Source: VGJW01 sp035285595
Lineage (GTDB): Bacteria > Cyanobacteriota > Sericytochromatia > S15B-MN24 > VGJW01
Direction of reading: 5' to 3'
Assembly: GCA_035285595.1 (NCBI GenBank)
Contig: JAYKGV010000066.1
Coordinates: forward strand, 1 to 64,000
Length of the DNA: 64,000 bases
This document shows, piece after piece, positions 55,792 through 64,000 of this stretch. Both the position numbers and the translations under genes were made by a program. A model generated the notes under the pieces. The model did not search any database, was not told the origin of the DNA, and worked only from the letters and a program-made list of their open reading frames with translations. Numbering within the stretch: position 1 is the first letter of the stretch; every line of letters begins with the position of its first letter.

Positions 55792-57110
55792 GAGAGCCTC
55801 CCGCCCAGAGCGGAGCCCTCACCGTGTCGCGTGACATCCTGATCATTTCCAATGCCCCGGGCGAGCTCGCCGCTTGGGTGCGTCCTGTCGCGGCCAGGCT
55901 GCTCGAACGGTTTGCCGATGCCAGCATCACCATCGCCCTGGTGCCTTGTCCGTACGCCTCGGGCCGTGAGGCGGCGACCATACGGTCGTGGGGAATGCCC
56001 TTGGCCGTGTGGACCCCTACCCAGACCTTGGCTTACCTGTTGACGGGTCGCACGCCCGGAGGAACCCTGCCCGGGCCAACCGGCGCCGTCCTGTTCCTGG
56101 GCGGTGATCAGTTTTTCGGGGTGCTCGCCGCGCGCAGGACCGGCTGGCCGTTGCTGGTCTACACCGAAACCGTGGGACGCTGGGTCAGTTCGGTGACCCG
56201 TTTCATGTTGTCGGATCGAAACCCTTATCTGGCCCTGCGTGGGCGCAAGGTACCTCCGGCCAAACTGGTGCTGGTCGGTAACCTGATGGTGGATTCGGTG
56301 CGTCCGACCCTGACGCCTGCCGCTGCCCGCGAGCGCCTCGGGCTGTCGCCTGCGGCTCTGGTCGTAGGTTTGCTGCCCGGTAGCAAACCTTTCAAGGTCC
56401 GCAGCGCCACGCCGTTCATGGTCGAGGTGGTCGATCGTCTCCACGCCGTGGACCGTAGCATTCAATTCATCCTGCATCAGTCCGCCTTTACACCGCTTGA
56501 ACTGTTCGCCTCTGCCCTCAACGAAGGCCCTGAAGCGGTTCGCGGAACGAGGATCCTCACGGCATCCGGCCACGCCGTCATGGTTACGCCCGGCGGAGCC
56601 CGCATCCGCATCGTGCCCCCGAGCATGCAGTTCGATGGGATGCAGGTGGATGACCTGGCCTTGACGGTTCCGGGTACCAACACGGCAGAGTTGGCCGTGC
56701 TGGGCGTACCTCAGCTGGTGCTGCTGCCGCTGCTGCGGCCCGAGGACATTCCGCTCGAAGGCCTCCTGGGTCGTCTGGGCAATGTGCCTGGACTCGGTCC
56801 GTGGGTGAAGCGGACCTTGATCCGTCACTTGCTGAAGCATCTGCGTTTCACTGCCCTGCCTAACCAGCGCATGGGGCGGATGGTGACACCGGAACTCGTG
56901 GGGGGCATTACGCCCGACCAGGCCGCTACCCATGCGCTGGAGTTGCTTTCCGACCACGACCGGCGTCGCCTGATCCGTATCGATCTGTTGCAGGCGATGG
57001 GCTACAGAGGAGCCGCTCAGGCCGTTGCGGACGTGTTGGAAGAGGTCTGGAACGATGATCGACCGATGACGGGCGAGGTGGCTCGTCCTGGCTCCGAGCC
57101 GGGTGCCTGA
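55788..57110 (+). CDS. LpxB-related glycosyltransferase-like protein (cyanobacterial type)
   Basis: 440 residues starting in an ATGA overlap. DILIISNAPGELAAWVRPVA is the start of the cyanobacterial 'lipid-A-disaccharide synthase related' family; VLFLGGDQFFGVLAARRTGW, LLPGSKPFKV, MQVDDLALTVPGTNTAELAVLGVP and a helical C-terminus follow. True LpxB joins two acylated glucosamines; these relatives occur in organisms whose other lipid A genes may be absent, and their reaction is not established. No lpxA, lpxC or lpxD lies in the window. Neighbours (MshEN protein before, MsbA-like exporter after, 8-base overlap) suggest a lipid or glycolipid of the outer membrane. Confidence 0.82.
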   Translation: MREPPAQSGALTVSRDILIISNAPGELAAWVRPVAARLLERFADASITIALVPCPYASGREAATIRSWGMPLAVWTPTQTLAYLLTGRTPGGTLPGPTGAVLFLGGDQFFGVLAARRTGWPLLVYTETVGRWVSSVTRFMLSDRNPYLALRGRKVPPAKLVLVGNLMVDSVRPTLTPAAARERLGLSPAALVVGLLPGSKPFKVRSATPFMVEVVDRLHAVDRSIQFILHQSAFTPLELFASALNEGPEAVRGTRILTASGHAVMVTPGGARIRIVPPSMQFDGMQVDDLALTVPGTNTAELAVLGVPQLVLLPLLRPEDIPLEGLLGRLGNVPGLGPWVKRTLIRHLLKHLRFTALPNQRMGRMVTPELVGGITPDQAATHALELLSDHDRRRLIRIDLLQAMGYRGAAQAVADVLEEVWNDDRPMTGEVARPGSEPGA

Positions 57111-58788
57111 GGCATCGGTCCGGGGCTGGTGGCCCCTGTTGCGTCCTTTCCGTGCCCGATTGTTCACGCTGGGGCTGCTGACGCTGGCCTCGGCCGGGGT
57201 GCAGTTGGCCTTGTTGCCCCAGGCTCGTCGACTGACCGAGGTCTTTTCCGCTCTGGAAGCGGGTCGGCCGGATGCACTGTCAGGGCTCTTCTCCTTCCTG
57301 GGACTGTTGGTGTTTCTGTTCACGGCCCGCAGCGCCCTGACCGCGGGAGTGCAATGGTTCGGTGCCGATATTGCCCTTCGTGCCGTTCAACAGTTGCGGC
57401 TAAGAGCGTTCGAGGGCCTGCAGCGCAGACGGCTCGAGTGGTTCGATGGCCAGCGTCAGGGTGACCTGGCTGCGCGGCTGGTGGGAGACGCCGGAGTCGT
57501 ACGAGAAGTCCTTGGCCAAGCTTTGGCGGATTTTGGCCCGGGCTTGCTGGTTCTTGCAGGAGCGCTCGGATGGTTGGTGTGGACCTCCTGGAGCCTTGCC
57601 ATCGGCATCTTTCTCGGATTGCCCGTCGTTTCTGCGCTGTTGGCGGGTTTCGCCCGCGCGATGAGGCGTTGGGCGGTGGCGGCTCAGGACCAAGGCGGCC
57701 TCCTGACCGCCCGGGTGACGGAACACCTGCGGCAGATGCAGGTCGTACGCGCGCACGGGCAAGAGGCTCGAGCGCGGGAACGCTTCCGGGCGGACAGCGC
57801 GTCGCAGTGGGCCCAGTGGCAGAGAGCCATCGTGTGGCAGGCCATGCAATTGCCAAGTGTGGCCTTTGTGCAGATGCTGGCCGTGTGCGGGGTCATCGCC
57901 TGGGGAGGGTATGAAGTGTCCCTCGGGCATCTCTCGCTGGGCGATATGCTGGGCTTTGCGGCTGCCCTGGGTTTGTGCGTCGATCCCGTCCTGCAGGTGA
58001 CCCACGCCTGGGGACGTTTGCAGCAAGGCACCGGGGCCTTGGACCGGCTGTATTTTCTCGCGGTGGTCCCACTTGCAGAGGCCGAGCCCGAGGGCGGTCG
58101 GCCGTGGCGCGAGTCGCTGCATTCGCTGGCCTTGCATGCAGTGGTGTACCGATATCCCGGGACAAATGAAGTCTTGGGACCTTATGACCTCGACCTTCCC
58201 ATTCGCGGCTTGACCGTGCTCACGGGACCCAGTGGGGCGGGCAAAAGTACCCTTCTGGCGTTGATGCTCGGACTACGGCGCCCCACGGCCGGTCAGGTCC
58301 GGGTCAATGGTCATGACCTGGCCCATTGGGATCCCGTGACCTGGCGAGAGACCATTGCCTTGGTGCCGCAGGAGCCCCTGATCCGCCAGGGCACCTTGCG
58401 GGAGAACATTGTCGAAGACCGAAAGGATGTCTCCGCCGCGCGGCTCGACGAGATCCTGGAATGTGCCGGTGCGGCCGATTTCGTGGCGTCTTTGCCCGAG
58501 GGCCTCGACACCGTTCTAGGGGACGGCGGAGCCGGTCTATCGGGGGGGCAGCGCCAAAGGATCGCCCTTGCGCGTGCACTTTGCCGACAACCTCGTCTGC
58601 TGGTCCTGGACGAGGCGACCAGCGCACTCGACGAGGCTACCGAGGATGACATCGTTCGCCGCGTGGCCGAACTCAAGGGTCAGGTTACCCTGGTCGTGGT
58701 GACGCACCGTCCGGCATGGCAAGCCGTTGCAGATCTCGAGATTCGTCTGGACGGTGGGTCAGTGCAAGCAGCAGCCCCAGCTCGCTGA
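57103..58788 (+). CDS. MsbA-like ABC exporter (fused membrane and ATPase domains)
   Basis: 561 residues from the GTG at 57103. Six membrane helices within about residues 15-300 (LFTLGLLTLASAGVQLALL; GLLVLAGALGWLVWTSWS), then an ATPase domain with Walker A TGPSGAGKSTLLALML, Q-loop ALVPQEPLIRQGTLRENI, signature LSGGQRQRIALARAL, Walker B LLVLDEATSALDE and switch His VVTHRPAW. Half transporters of this type flip lipids, peptides or drugs outward. The 8-base overlap with the LpxB-like gene suggests that gene's product lipid as cargo. The last 104 bases overlap, on the opposite strand, the end of the ligase-like gene. Confidence 0.9.
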   Translation: MPEASVRGWWPLLRPFRARLFTLGLLTLASAGVQLALLPQARRLTEVFSALEAGRPDALSGLFSFLGLLVFLFTARSALTAGVQWFGADIALRAVQQLRLRAFEGLQRRRLEWFDGQRQGDLAARLVGDAGVVREVLGQALADFGPGLLVLAGALGWLVWTSWSLAIGIFLGLPVVSALLAGFARAMRRWAVAAQDQGGLLTARVTEHLRQMQVVRAHGQEARARERFRADSASQWAQWQRAIVWQAMQLPSVAFVQMLAVCGVIAWGGYEVSLGHLSLGDMLGFAAALGLCVDPVLQVTHAWGRLQQGTGALDRLYFLAVVPLAEAEPEGGRPWRESLHSLALHAVVYRYPGTNEVLGPYDLDLPIRGLTVLTGPSGAGKSTLLALMLGLRRPTAGQVRVNGHDLAHWDPVTWRETIALVPQEPLIRQGTLRENIVEDRKDVSAARLDEILECAGAADFVASLPEGLDTVLGDGGAGLSGGQRQRIALARALCRQPRLLVLDEATSALDEATEDDIVRRVAELKGQVTLVVVTHRPAWQAVADLEIRLDGGSVQAAAPAR

Positions 58789-59956
58789 AGAACAGGATGC
58801 TGTTGCGGCCCTCGGCGAGTGTGAATTCGAAAATGCCCATGACAAGGTAGCCCACGACGCCTGAGGCCAAGGCGGCCACTTGGGCGCCGTCAGGGCCTTG
58901 CCTCACCGCCCGCACGGCACGGCGCACGACACTGACGACCATCGCGAGGAAGGCTACCAGCATGGGTAGGCCATATTCGGCGGCGAGGTGCAAGTAAACC
59001 GAGTGGGCGTGGGAGAGGTGCTCGAATTCGGCGGGATAGCGAAACCTCGGGTAGATGTCCAGCCAGGTCCCTGGTCCCCAGCCGGTCCACGGCCGCGCCT
59101 GCACCATGTCCATCGCAGCTGCCCAGACCAATTTGTGGCCTTCGTTGCTGACGATTCCGGGTTGCGTGAGGGTCAGCATGCGCGGTCCCCATACAGGCAG
59201 CGACAGCCCGAGACCCAGAGCCATCACCCCCAGTGTGGCAAAGGTAACCCGGCGGGCATCCGCGCGCTCTTCTGCGGGCACGAGACTATGGCGCAGCGCC
59301 AGAAGGATGGGAACGACGGCAACGGCCCCGATCCATGCCGATCGTGAGCGCGTCAGCAAGAGGCCCGCCCCCAGGATCCCGAAGGCCATCGCCGTCCGCC
59401 AAGGTCTCCGTGGCCAGAGCGTGGTCGCGAGAGGACCCGTGAGGATCAGATATCCAGCGAGGACGTTGGGATGGAAGAATACCGAGTTAAGACGTCCATC
59501 AGAAGTGCCCAGCCTCAGCTCGGCTCCTCCAAGGGACCATCGGGCTTCCCAACCTGCGGCAAGAATGCCCATGCCGACAAGGACCCACGGCACGAGGCCG
59601 GCAAAGATCGCCATGAGCCATCTGCGGCGCCATGCCTCGGAGCGCAGCAGATGACCGGTTCCCCAAGTGATGGCGAGATAGGAGATCGCCATCGGCAAGG
59701 CCAGCCACGAGTGGCTGGGCCGGCTGGAGCACGCGACGGCCACCACGGTAGCGCCGATCAGCCAGAGCCAGGATCGGCCGACAGGATGAGGGCCCAAGGC
59801 CATCTTGCTTCTGCGCCACCACAACAGGCCGGATGAGGCCAGCAGCAGCAGGGCCGAGAGGGCAGGGAGCACGGGCAGAAGCCACGCTGCGCTCACCAGC
59901 AGCAGCCCCGGCTCCCTGGTGGGGGAGCCGGGACCGGGCAATGGGGCCGTCTGCAA
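58685..59956 (-). CDS. O-antigen ligase / polymerase-like membrane protein
   Basis: 423 residues, about ten membrane helices. GILGAGLLLTRSRSAWIGAVA and the loop ...GWGPGTWLDIYPRFRYPAEFEH followed by LSHAHSVYLHLAAEYGLPML are the two conserved parts of the Wzy_C/WaaL family: Arg-rich 'tgSRga' helix end and the HxHSxxL motif in the large periplasmic loop. It transfers a lipid-linked glycan to lipid A core or another acceptor. A TTG start at 59956 with a weak binding site is the only early start; ATG at MALGPHP would remove the first helices. The 3' end overlaps the ABC gene by 104 bases. 17 bases downstream of the carboxypeptidase gene. Confidence 0.82.
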   Translation of the reverse strand: MQTAPLPGPGSPTREPGLLLVSAAWLLPVLPALSALLLLASSGLLWWRRSKMALGPHPVGRSWLWLIGATVVAVACSSRPSHSWLALPMAISYLAITWGTGHLLRSEAWRRRWLMAIFAGLVPWVLVGMGILAAGWEARWSLGGAELRLGTSDGRLNSVFFHPNVLAGYLILTGPLATTLWPRRPWRTAMAFGILGAGLLLTRSRSAWIGAVAVVPILLALRHSLVPAEERADARRVTFATLGVMALGLGLSLPVWGPRMLTLTQPGIVSNEGHKLVWAAAMDMVQARPWTGWGPGTWLDIYPRFRYPAEFEHLSHAHSVYLHLAAEYGLPMLVAFLAMVVSVVRRAVRAVRQGPDGAQVAALASGVVGYLVMGIFEFTLAEGRNSILFFSELGLLLALTHRPDESRDLQRLAMPDGASPRPG

Positions 59957-59973
59957 GGTGACGCCGGTCTACC

Positions 59974-61206
59974 TCAAAGGCGTGCGGCAGCGGCACGAGG
60001 GTCCGCCGAGATGTCGATCAGCCACAACAGGTTCTCACGCCAATCGGACCAGTCCTTCTCGACCTCGCGGAAGGGCGCGCTGAAGCCTGAATCGTTGAGC
60101 TCGACGCCGAAGGCGATGGTGCCATGCTTGATGTACTGCCAAGTCGAGAAGTCTCCGAACGTATTGTAGAGCGTTCGCGAGATGGAACCCGTACGGTAGC
60201 GGATGGGCTTGGCCATTTTGTCGGCGATCTTCTGGTAAGTGACCTCGTCCCGGGTCCTTTCCCTGGAGAATCCAAAGGGCCAGAGCACCATGCCGCCGTA
60301 ATTGTGGATGTCCACCGAGAGGTTGAATCGCTTCATGTCGAAGACCTTGGACATGATCTGGGTCTCGGGCTCGGAAGCAGGTGCCGAACCCCGGAAGTCA
60401 TCTGCCGAGCCTCGGCGGTTGCCTTGAGCCCAGTGGTCATCGTAGTTGCGGTTGATGTCGACACCCTGGGAACCGTCCGCGTTGCGCCGCATGTTCTTGC
60501 GCCACCAAGCGTCGCCGGCCTCGACGTTCTTGCGCCCGTCGGGATTGACCACCGGGACGACCCAGATGTCACGGGTGTCGATGAGGCGGGTGATGCGCTC
60601 GTCCTTTCCGTAGTTCTCAAGGAGGTGGCTGACAAGCCGGAAACTGAGTTCGACGGGCGGCAGCTCACGAGCGTGATGACCGGAGTCGATCAAGATTCCG
60701 GGCAGGTTGGCCTCGGGCTTGGAGGTGATGCGAACCAGCAGGATGTCGTTGCCTTGCAGGGACTTGCCCAGGGTCTGGATGCGCGCGATGCCGGGCGCGG
60801 CCGCGACCAACCTGCGATAGTCGGCATAGAGGGCGTCCACGGTGTGATAGCCGGGCTGGAAGGAGCCGGACACTTCCATGACCTTGGTTGCGTTCTGCAG
60901 CACGTCGTAGCGCAAGCCCGCCTTGCGCAGGGCGGCCTCGTCCCGGGCCGTGACCGAGGCATCCACTGTACCTGCTTGCATGTCGACGTTCTCGAAGAGA
61001 TCGAGCCCCAGCGAGGACAGCGCATCGAGCTGACGCTCGCCTTGGAAGCGGATGCGCACGATCTGACGCTCTCCCTGCTGGAAGGAGGCCAGGCTGCGGA
61101 CGCTCCGGGTGCCCTGCGTCCCAAGGCGGCTCTCCGCGGCAGGTTGGCCGCAGCCGGTCGTGGCGGCCACCATCAGGGCCAGAGCGGCAAATAAGGTCTT
61201 CTTCAC
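59974..61206 (-). CDS. Exported M14-family zinc carboxypeptidase
   Basis: 410 residues from the GTG at 61206 (AGGAG 6 bases upstream). Signal peptide with lipobox-like AALALMVAATTGC. A pro-segment of about 100 residues (QIVRIRFQGERQLDALSSLG) precedes the catalytic domain: SGHHARELPPVELSF gives HxxE, VVPVVNPDGR, GVDINRNYDDHW, LSVDIHNYGGMVLWPFGF supplies the third zinc ligand His, and IAFGVELNDSGF the catalytic Glu. All M14 residues are present, so it should be active, probably on peptides or peptidoglycan stem peptides outside the cytoplasm. Divergent from dnaX with 132 AT-richer bases between. Confidence 0.92.
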   Translation of the reverse strand: MKKTLFAALALMVAATTGCGQPAAESRLGTQGTRSVRSLASFQQGERQIVRIRFQGERQLDALSSLGLDLFENVDMQAGTVDASVTARDEAALRKAGLRYDVLQNATKVMEVSGSFQPGYHTVDALYADYRRLVAAAPGIARIQTLGKSLQGNDILLVRITSKPEANLPGILIDSGHHARELPPVELSFRLVSHLLENYGKDERITRLIDTRDIWVVPVVNPDGRKNVEAGDAWWRKNMRRNADGSQGVDINRNYDDHWAQGNRRGSADDFRGSAPASEPETQIMSKVFDMKRFNLSVDIHNYGGMVLWPFGFSRERTRDEVTYQKIADKMAKPIRYRTGSISRTLYNTFGDFSTWQYIKHGTIAFGVELNDSGFSAPFREVEKDWSDWRENLLWLIDISADPRAAAARL

Positions 61207-61338
61207 GGAGGCTCCTGAGACACGCGAGACAAGGGGCGGTGGGATGATTTTACCTTGGCTTAATCGTCTCTTTGCTTCGGGAACTTGCCTTATTTCCGAA
61301 GATTCCGTGAACTTTTGCGGATGGTAGGATGGGACGTG

Positions 61339-63582
61339 ATGGCCAGGCACGAGGCGCTGTACCGCAAATACCGTCCCCAGACCTTCGGGGATCTGGAGGG
61401 CCAGGATCCCATCAGCCGTACCTTGCGCAACGAAATTCGCCAAGGTCGGCTCACCCATGCCTACCTTTTCACGGGGCCGCGCGGCACCGGCAAGACCACC
61501 ACGGCCCGTTTGCTTGCCAAGGCGCTGAATTGCGTAGGCGGGGCCCCCGAAGGACGCGACGGGGCAGATCCTTGCGGAGTTTGCCGGGAGTGCCGGGCCA
61601 TCGAGTCCAAGGCCCATATGGACGTAATCGAGATTGACGCCGCATCGAATCGCGGCATCGACGATATCCGCAGCCTGCAGGAACGTGCCCAGATGGCCCC
61701 GGCGCAGGGTCGCGCCAAGGTCTTCGTCGTGGACGAGGTGCACATGCTCTCGGACGCGGCGTGGAACGCCCTGCTCAAGACCTTGGAAGAGCCGCCTTCA
61801 CACTGTACCTTCGTCCTCGCCACCACGGAGGTCCACAAGGTCCTCCCTACCGTGGTTTCGCGCTGCCAGCGCTTCGACTTTCGGCGTATCCCCCTCGTGG
61901 ACCTTTCGGCGCGGCTTGAGAAGGTAGCGGGGCTCGAGGATCTGCAGCTCGAGCCTGAGGCCCTCGCTGAGTTGGCTCGTCGGGCGGATGGCGGATTGAG
62001 AGACGGGCTGTCCCTGCTCGAACAGGTGGCGGCGACCGTGGAGCCCGATGAGACCGGCCTTCGGCGCATTGCACTGGGCGATGTGGCAGAGGCCCTCGGC
62101 CTCGTGCCTGAAGATGCGATACTGGCCTTGGGAGAGGCTCTGCTCACAGGCGACGTGGCCGTTGCGATGCAGCAGTGCCGGGTCATCCTGGCCAGCGGGC
62201 ACGATCATCGCGCCGTGCTCAGGGAGTTGTTGGCGTGGACGAGGGATCTCGTCCTCCTGCGCGTGGCGCCCGATGCTCTCGACGGCTCCGGACGGCGAGC
62301 GGGAGCGCTCGAGCGTTTGCGAGGCCAAGCTTTGAGGGCGCCTGAGGCGCTCACGGATGCTTTCCTTGCGATTCTCCGCGAGACCGACGGCATCATGCGG
62401 GGGGCCCCCCAATGGCAGATCTGGCTCGAAGTGGCGTTGTTGCGCCTGACCCGTCCCTTTGCGGGCGTGGGACCCGCGGCCGGCAGTCCTGATGCCTTGG
62501 CCGGCCTGGTGACGTCCCTCGAGGCCCGGATTGCAGGACTCGAACGGCGCCTTGCACGAGGGGGAGGCGACGCGGGTGAATTGGCCTCGGCGCGGCCTGC
62601 AGCCGCCGGCCCCTCAGCGTCTTCCCGCGTCGTCGAAGACGTCGCATCGACACAGACGATGCCCGTCGTGGCAGACGCTTCCTCATCGGCTGCCTCGTCG
62701 CAGGCTGACGACCCGTCACCGCTTGACACGAGAGCATCTGGGCCCCCTGCTGTGGCGTCGTCAACCCCGCTCGCGCCCCATCACCCGCCTGCCGGCGTGC
62801 CGTGGCATGACGAGGGTGGAGCCTTCGGGGAGGCCGTCCGAAGAGACCTGACCGCTGCTCCTTCCTCGGGTGTGCCCTTGCCTCCTGCCTCGCCAGCCGG
62901 CAGGGACCGGCCGCTCACGGTGGCTCCCCCCGCCTCCGGTGGCGGCGAGGACGTGGCCGTGCTCGTGAAGGATGCCATCAGCAGGGGGGGGCTGGCGATC
63001 TCGAAGTCGGCCATGCTTCTGGGCCAACTGCGGTCGGCGACCCTTGATCCCGTGGCCAATCGGGTCACCCTCGTACTCAATTCTGAACTTGCCGCCTACA
63101 AGGATGGTGAAGAAGGCCGTCGCCAACTTGAGGACATCATTCGGGGCTGTTTCAATCGCGAGACGACGCTGGCCTTGATGGCCTACAAGCAGGCCAAGAC
63201 GCCCTTAGGCCGTCCGGCTGGCCAGGCCGGTGCCGTTTCCTCCCCGGCGCGGGCGGTCGGGGCTGCCACATCCCACGTCCCCGCCACATCCCACGTCCCC
63301 GCCTCACCCCCGGCACCCGTTCCTCCTGCACCGTCGCAGCCCGTGCCGATGCAGGAAGTTCCTCCGCCCGGGACGGATTCACTTGAGGACGTCGTCGACG
63401 AGAAACCAGGAGGGGTCGAGGAAAATTTAGACGAGGGGAGAGCGGGGGCCGCAAGGATTGAGGTCGCCTTCTCGTCCCCGTCTGCGGAACCCCCGTCTCG
63501 CACGCCGGAACCCGCGGGCGACCCCGAAGGCACCGTTCAGTTGGCCGCCGAGATCTTCCTCGGACGGGTCATCCGGGGCTAG
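61339..63582 (+). CDS. dnaX: DNA polymerase III subunit tau/gamma (clamp loader ATPase)
   Basis: 747 residues from ATG 61339 (AGGA 10 bases upstream); an ATG at 61321 adds six residues. ALYRKYRPQTFGDLEGQD, Walker A TGPRGTGKTTTARLLAKALN, a zinc module CGVCREC, DAASNRGIDDIRSLQE, Walker B VVDEVHMLSDAAWNALLKTLEEPP cut at DEVH, sensor 1 TTEVHKVLPTVVSRCQRFDF. Domain III ends near 360; a long Ala/Pro/Ser-rich linker (about 385-535) leads to a C-terminal tau-like domain (ISKSAMLLGQLRSATLDPVA) and another low-complexity tail. No slippery A-run for making gamma was noticed. mltG follows after 3 bases. Confidence 0.95.
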   Translation: MARHEALYRKYRPQTFGDLEGQDPISRTLRNEIRQGRLTHAYLFTGPRGTGKTTTARLLAKALNCVGGAPEGRDGADPCGVCRECRAIESKAHMDVIEIDAASNRGIDDIRSLQERAQMAPAQGRAKVFVVDEVHMLSDAAWNALLKTLEEPPSHCTFVLATTEVHKVLPTVVSRCQRFDFRRIPLVDLSARLEKVAGLEDLQLEPEALAELARRADGGLRDGLSLLEQVAATVEPDETGLRRIALGDVAEALGLVPEDAILALGEALLTGDVAVAMQQCRVILASGHDHRAVLRELLAWTRDLVLLRVAPDALDGSGRRAGALERLRGQALRAPEALTDAFLAILRETDGIMRGAPQWQIWLEVALLRLTRPFAGVGPAAGSPDALAGLVTSLEARIAGLERRLARGGGDAGELASARPAAAGPSASSRVVEDVASTQTMPVVADASSSAASSQADDPSPLDTRASGPPAVASSTPLAPHHPPAGVPWHDEGGAFGEAVRRDLTAAPSSGVPLPPASPAGRDRPLTVAPPASGGGEDVAVLVKDAISRGGLAISKSAMLLGQLRSATLDPVANRVTLVLNSELAAYKDGEEGRRQLEDIIRGCFNRETTLALMAYKQAKTPLGRPAGQAGAVSSPARAVGAATSHVPATSHVPASPPAPVPPAPSQPVPMQEVPPPGTDSLEDVVDEKPGGVEENLDEGRAGAARIEVAFSSPSAEPPSRTPEPAGDPEGTVQLAAEIFLGRVIRG
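63265..63300 (+). repeat. 18-bp tandem duplication in the dnaX tail
   Basis: GCCACATCCCACGTCCCC occurs twice in tandem and encodes two copies of ATSHVP in the proline-rich C-terminal linker of DnaX. It keeps the frame and looks like recent slippage. Confidence 0.7.
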
Positions 63583-63585
63583 CGC

Positions 63586-64000
63586 TTGCCTCGCACCCTG
63601 CGGCGCCCCCGGGGGGGGAGACGTGGCGCGAAGCGCGGGGCCGGCCGCTGGTCTCGCCACCTGCTTGTTTGGAGTCTGCCTGGTCTTGCCTTGTTCGCAG
63701 CTGGCCTTGGCGTATGGCTGGAACACAGCTGGAGTCCCTTTGCCTCCCCCGACCGGCAGCCCCGCAGGATCGAGTTGGCGCGAGGAGAGTCCGTGGCTCA
63801 TCTGGCCCGCAGACTCGAGGACGAGGGCCTGGTGCGCAGTGCGAGAACCTTCCGCTGGCTGGTCCGGCTGGAGGGTGATCCCCGAAGCTGGAAGGCGGGC
63901 GGTTATCTGCTGGAGGCGACACAGGGGGCCCGCGGCATTCTCGCGCAGTTGGACGAGGGGAAGGTCGTGCCGCGCCGGTTGACGGTGCCGGAGGGAACGG
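63586..64000 (+). CDS. mltG: Endolytic murein transglycosylase MltG, N-terminal part
   Basis: Runs off the right edge. The TTG at 63586 is the only start codon before the membrane helix and lies 3 bases after the dnaX stop, in the same frame. Visible: a basic cytoplasmic stretch (RGGRRGAKRGAGRWSR), one membrane helix (LPGLALFAAGLGVWL), then the LysM-like part RIELARGESVAHLARRLEDEG, LVRSARTFRWLVRLEGD, AGGYLLEATQGARGIL and the beginning of TVPEGT, the MltG/YceG landmark 'vtipEG'. MltG cleaves nascent peptidoglycan strands in the periplasm. The catalytic Glu is beyond the window. Confidence 0.88.
   Translation, partial: MPRTLRRPRGGRRGAKRGAGRWSRHLLVWSLPGLALFAAGLGVWLEHSWSPFASPDRQPRRIELARGESVAHLARRLEDEGLVRSARTFRWLVRLEGDPRSWKAGGYLLEATQGARGILAQLDEGKVVPRRLTVPEGT

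Noticed and set aside
55665..57323. A 552-codon minus-strand frame opposite the LpxB-like gene
   Set aside because: No motif, no binding site, and the plus-strand genes are coupled by overlaps that leave no doubt.
61207..61338. Defined promoters in the divergent carboxypeptidase-dnaX region
   Set aside because: The stretch is AT-richer and has a TAAAAT box for the minus strand, but no -35 element at a proper distance on either strand convinced me.

Overview
The window is GC-rich, gene-dense bacterial DNA: about 57 protein genes, two short CRISPR arrays and no rRNA or tRNA gene that I could find. Several genes suggest a diderm bacterium on or near the cyanobacterial lineage, possibly a non-photosynthetic relative such as Sericytochromatia. 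These are a response regulator that reads almost like cyanobacterial RpaB along its whole length, a GlpX-type FBPase, a cyanobacterial-style LpxB-related protein, an 840-residue GDP-mannose pyrophosphorylase/phosphomutase fusion, and a CBS-containing CCA-adding enzyme. There are no photosynthesis genes here. The placement is inference.

Layout. 1-8.3 kb: a plus-strand run of central carbon genes (S4 protein, eno, pyk, NAD(P)HX repair, glpX) continuing into a LolC/E-like permease, a lipoprotein and a barrel-like envelope protein. 8.3-13.9 kb: RpaB-like regulator, a membrane GGDEF protein on the minus strand, and a cysteine synthase/cystathionine enzyme pair. 14.0-14.3 kb: CRISPR array 1 with its leader. 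14.7-18.8 kb, minus strand: an unknown protein, then a nuclease-copZ-copA operon. 18.8-29.5 kb, plus strand: ten overlapping genes that encode a complete WbpA-B-D-E-I set for UDP-2,3-diacetamido-mannuronic acid, plus a methyltransferase, one GT4 glycosyltransferase, a WbpM-like dehydratase, a sugar aminotransferase and a PglC-like initiating transferase. 29.6-30.35 kb: an unknown AT-richer small gene, CRISPR array 2 and a second copy of the same leader, followed by a structured gene-free stretch.

30.6-38.8 kb: 2Fe-2S ferredoxin, aspartokinase, secreted rhodanese, NAD(P)H/FAD reductase, two lipoproteins, and an mrp-marR pair in which the MarR protein has a four-cysteine cluster. 38.9-47.4 kb, minus strand: a prokaryotic RING-finger membrane protein, phosphohexomutase, GDP-mannose pyrophosphorylase fusion, GT4 glycosyltransferase, four-carbon acid sugar kinase and ssb. 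47.6-64 kb: CCA enzyme, site-2 protease, HD and MazG proteins, two secreted unknowns, a stand-alone MshEN (c-di-GMP binding) protein, an LpxB-like protein and an MsbA-like ABC exporter; then on the minus strand an O-antigen ligase-like protein and an M14 carboxypeptidase; and finally dnaX and the start of mltG.

The most unusual part is the pair of CRISPR mini-arrays 16 kb apart. Both point to the minus strand, and both have the same 151-bp leader and no cas genes in view. Their repeats differ at two base pairs of a GAAA-capped stem in a compensated way. Array 2 runs straight toward an unknown small gene with a strong ribosome binding site. The two leaders are direct repeats that bracket the copper operon and the whole glycan operon.
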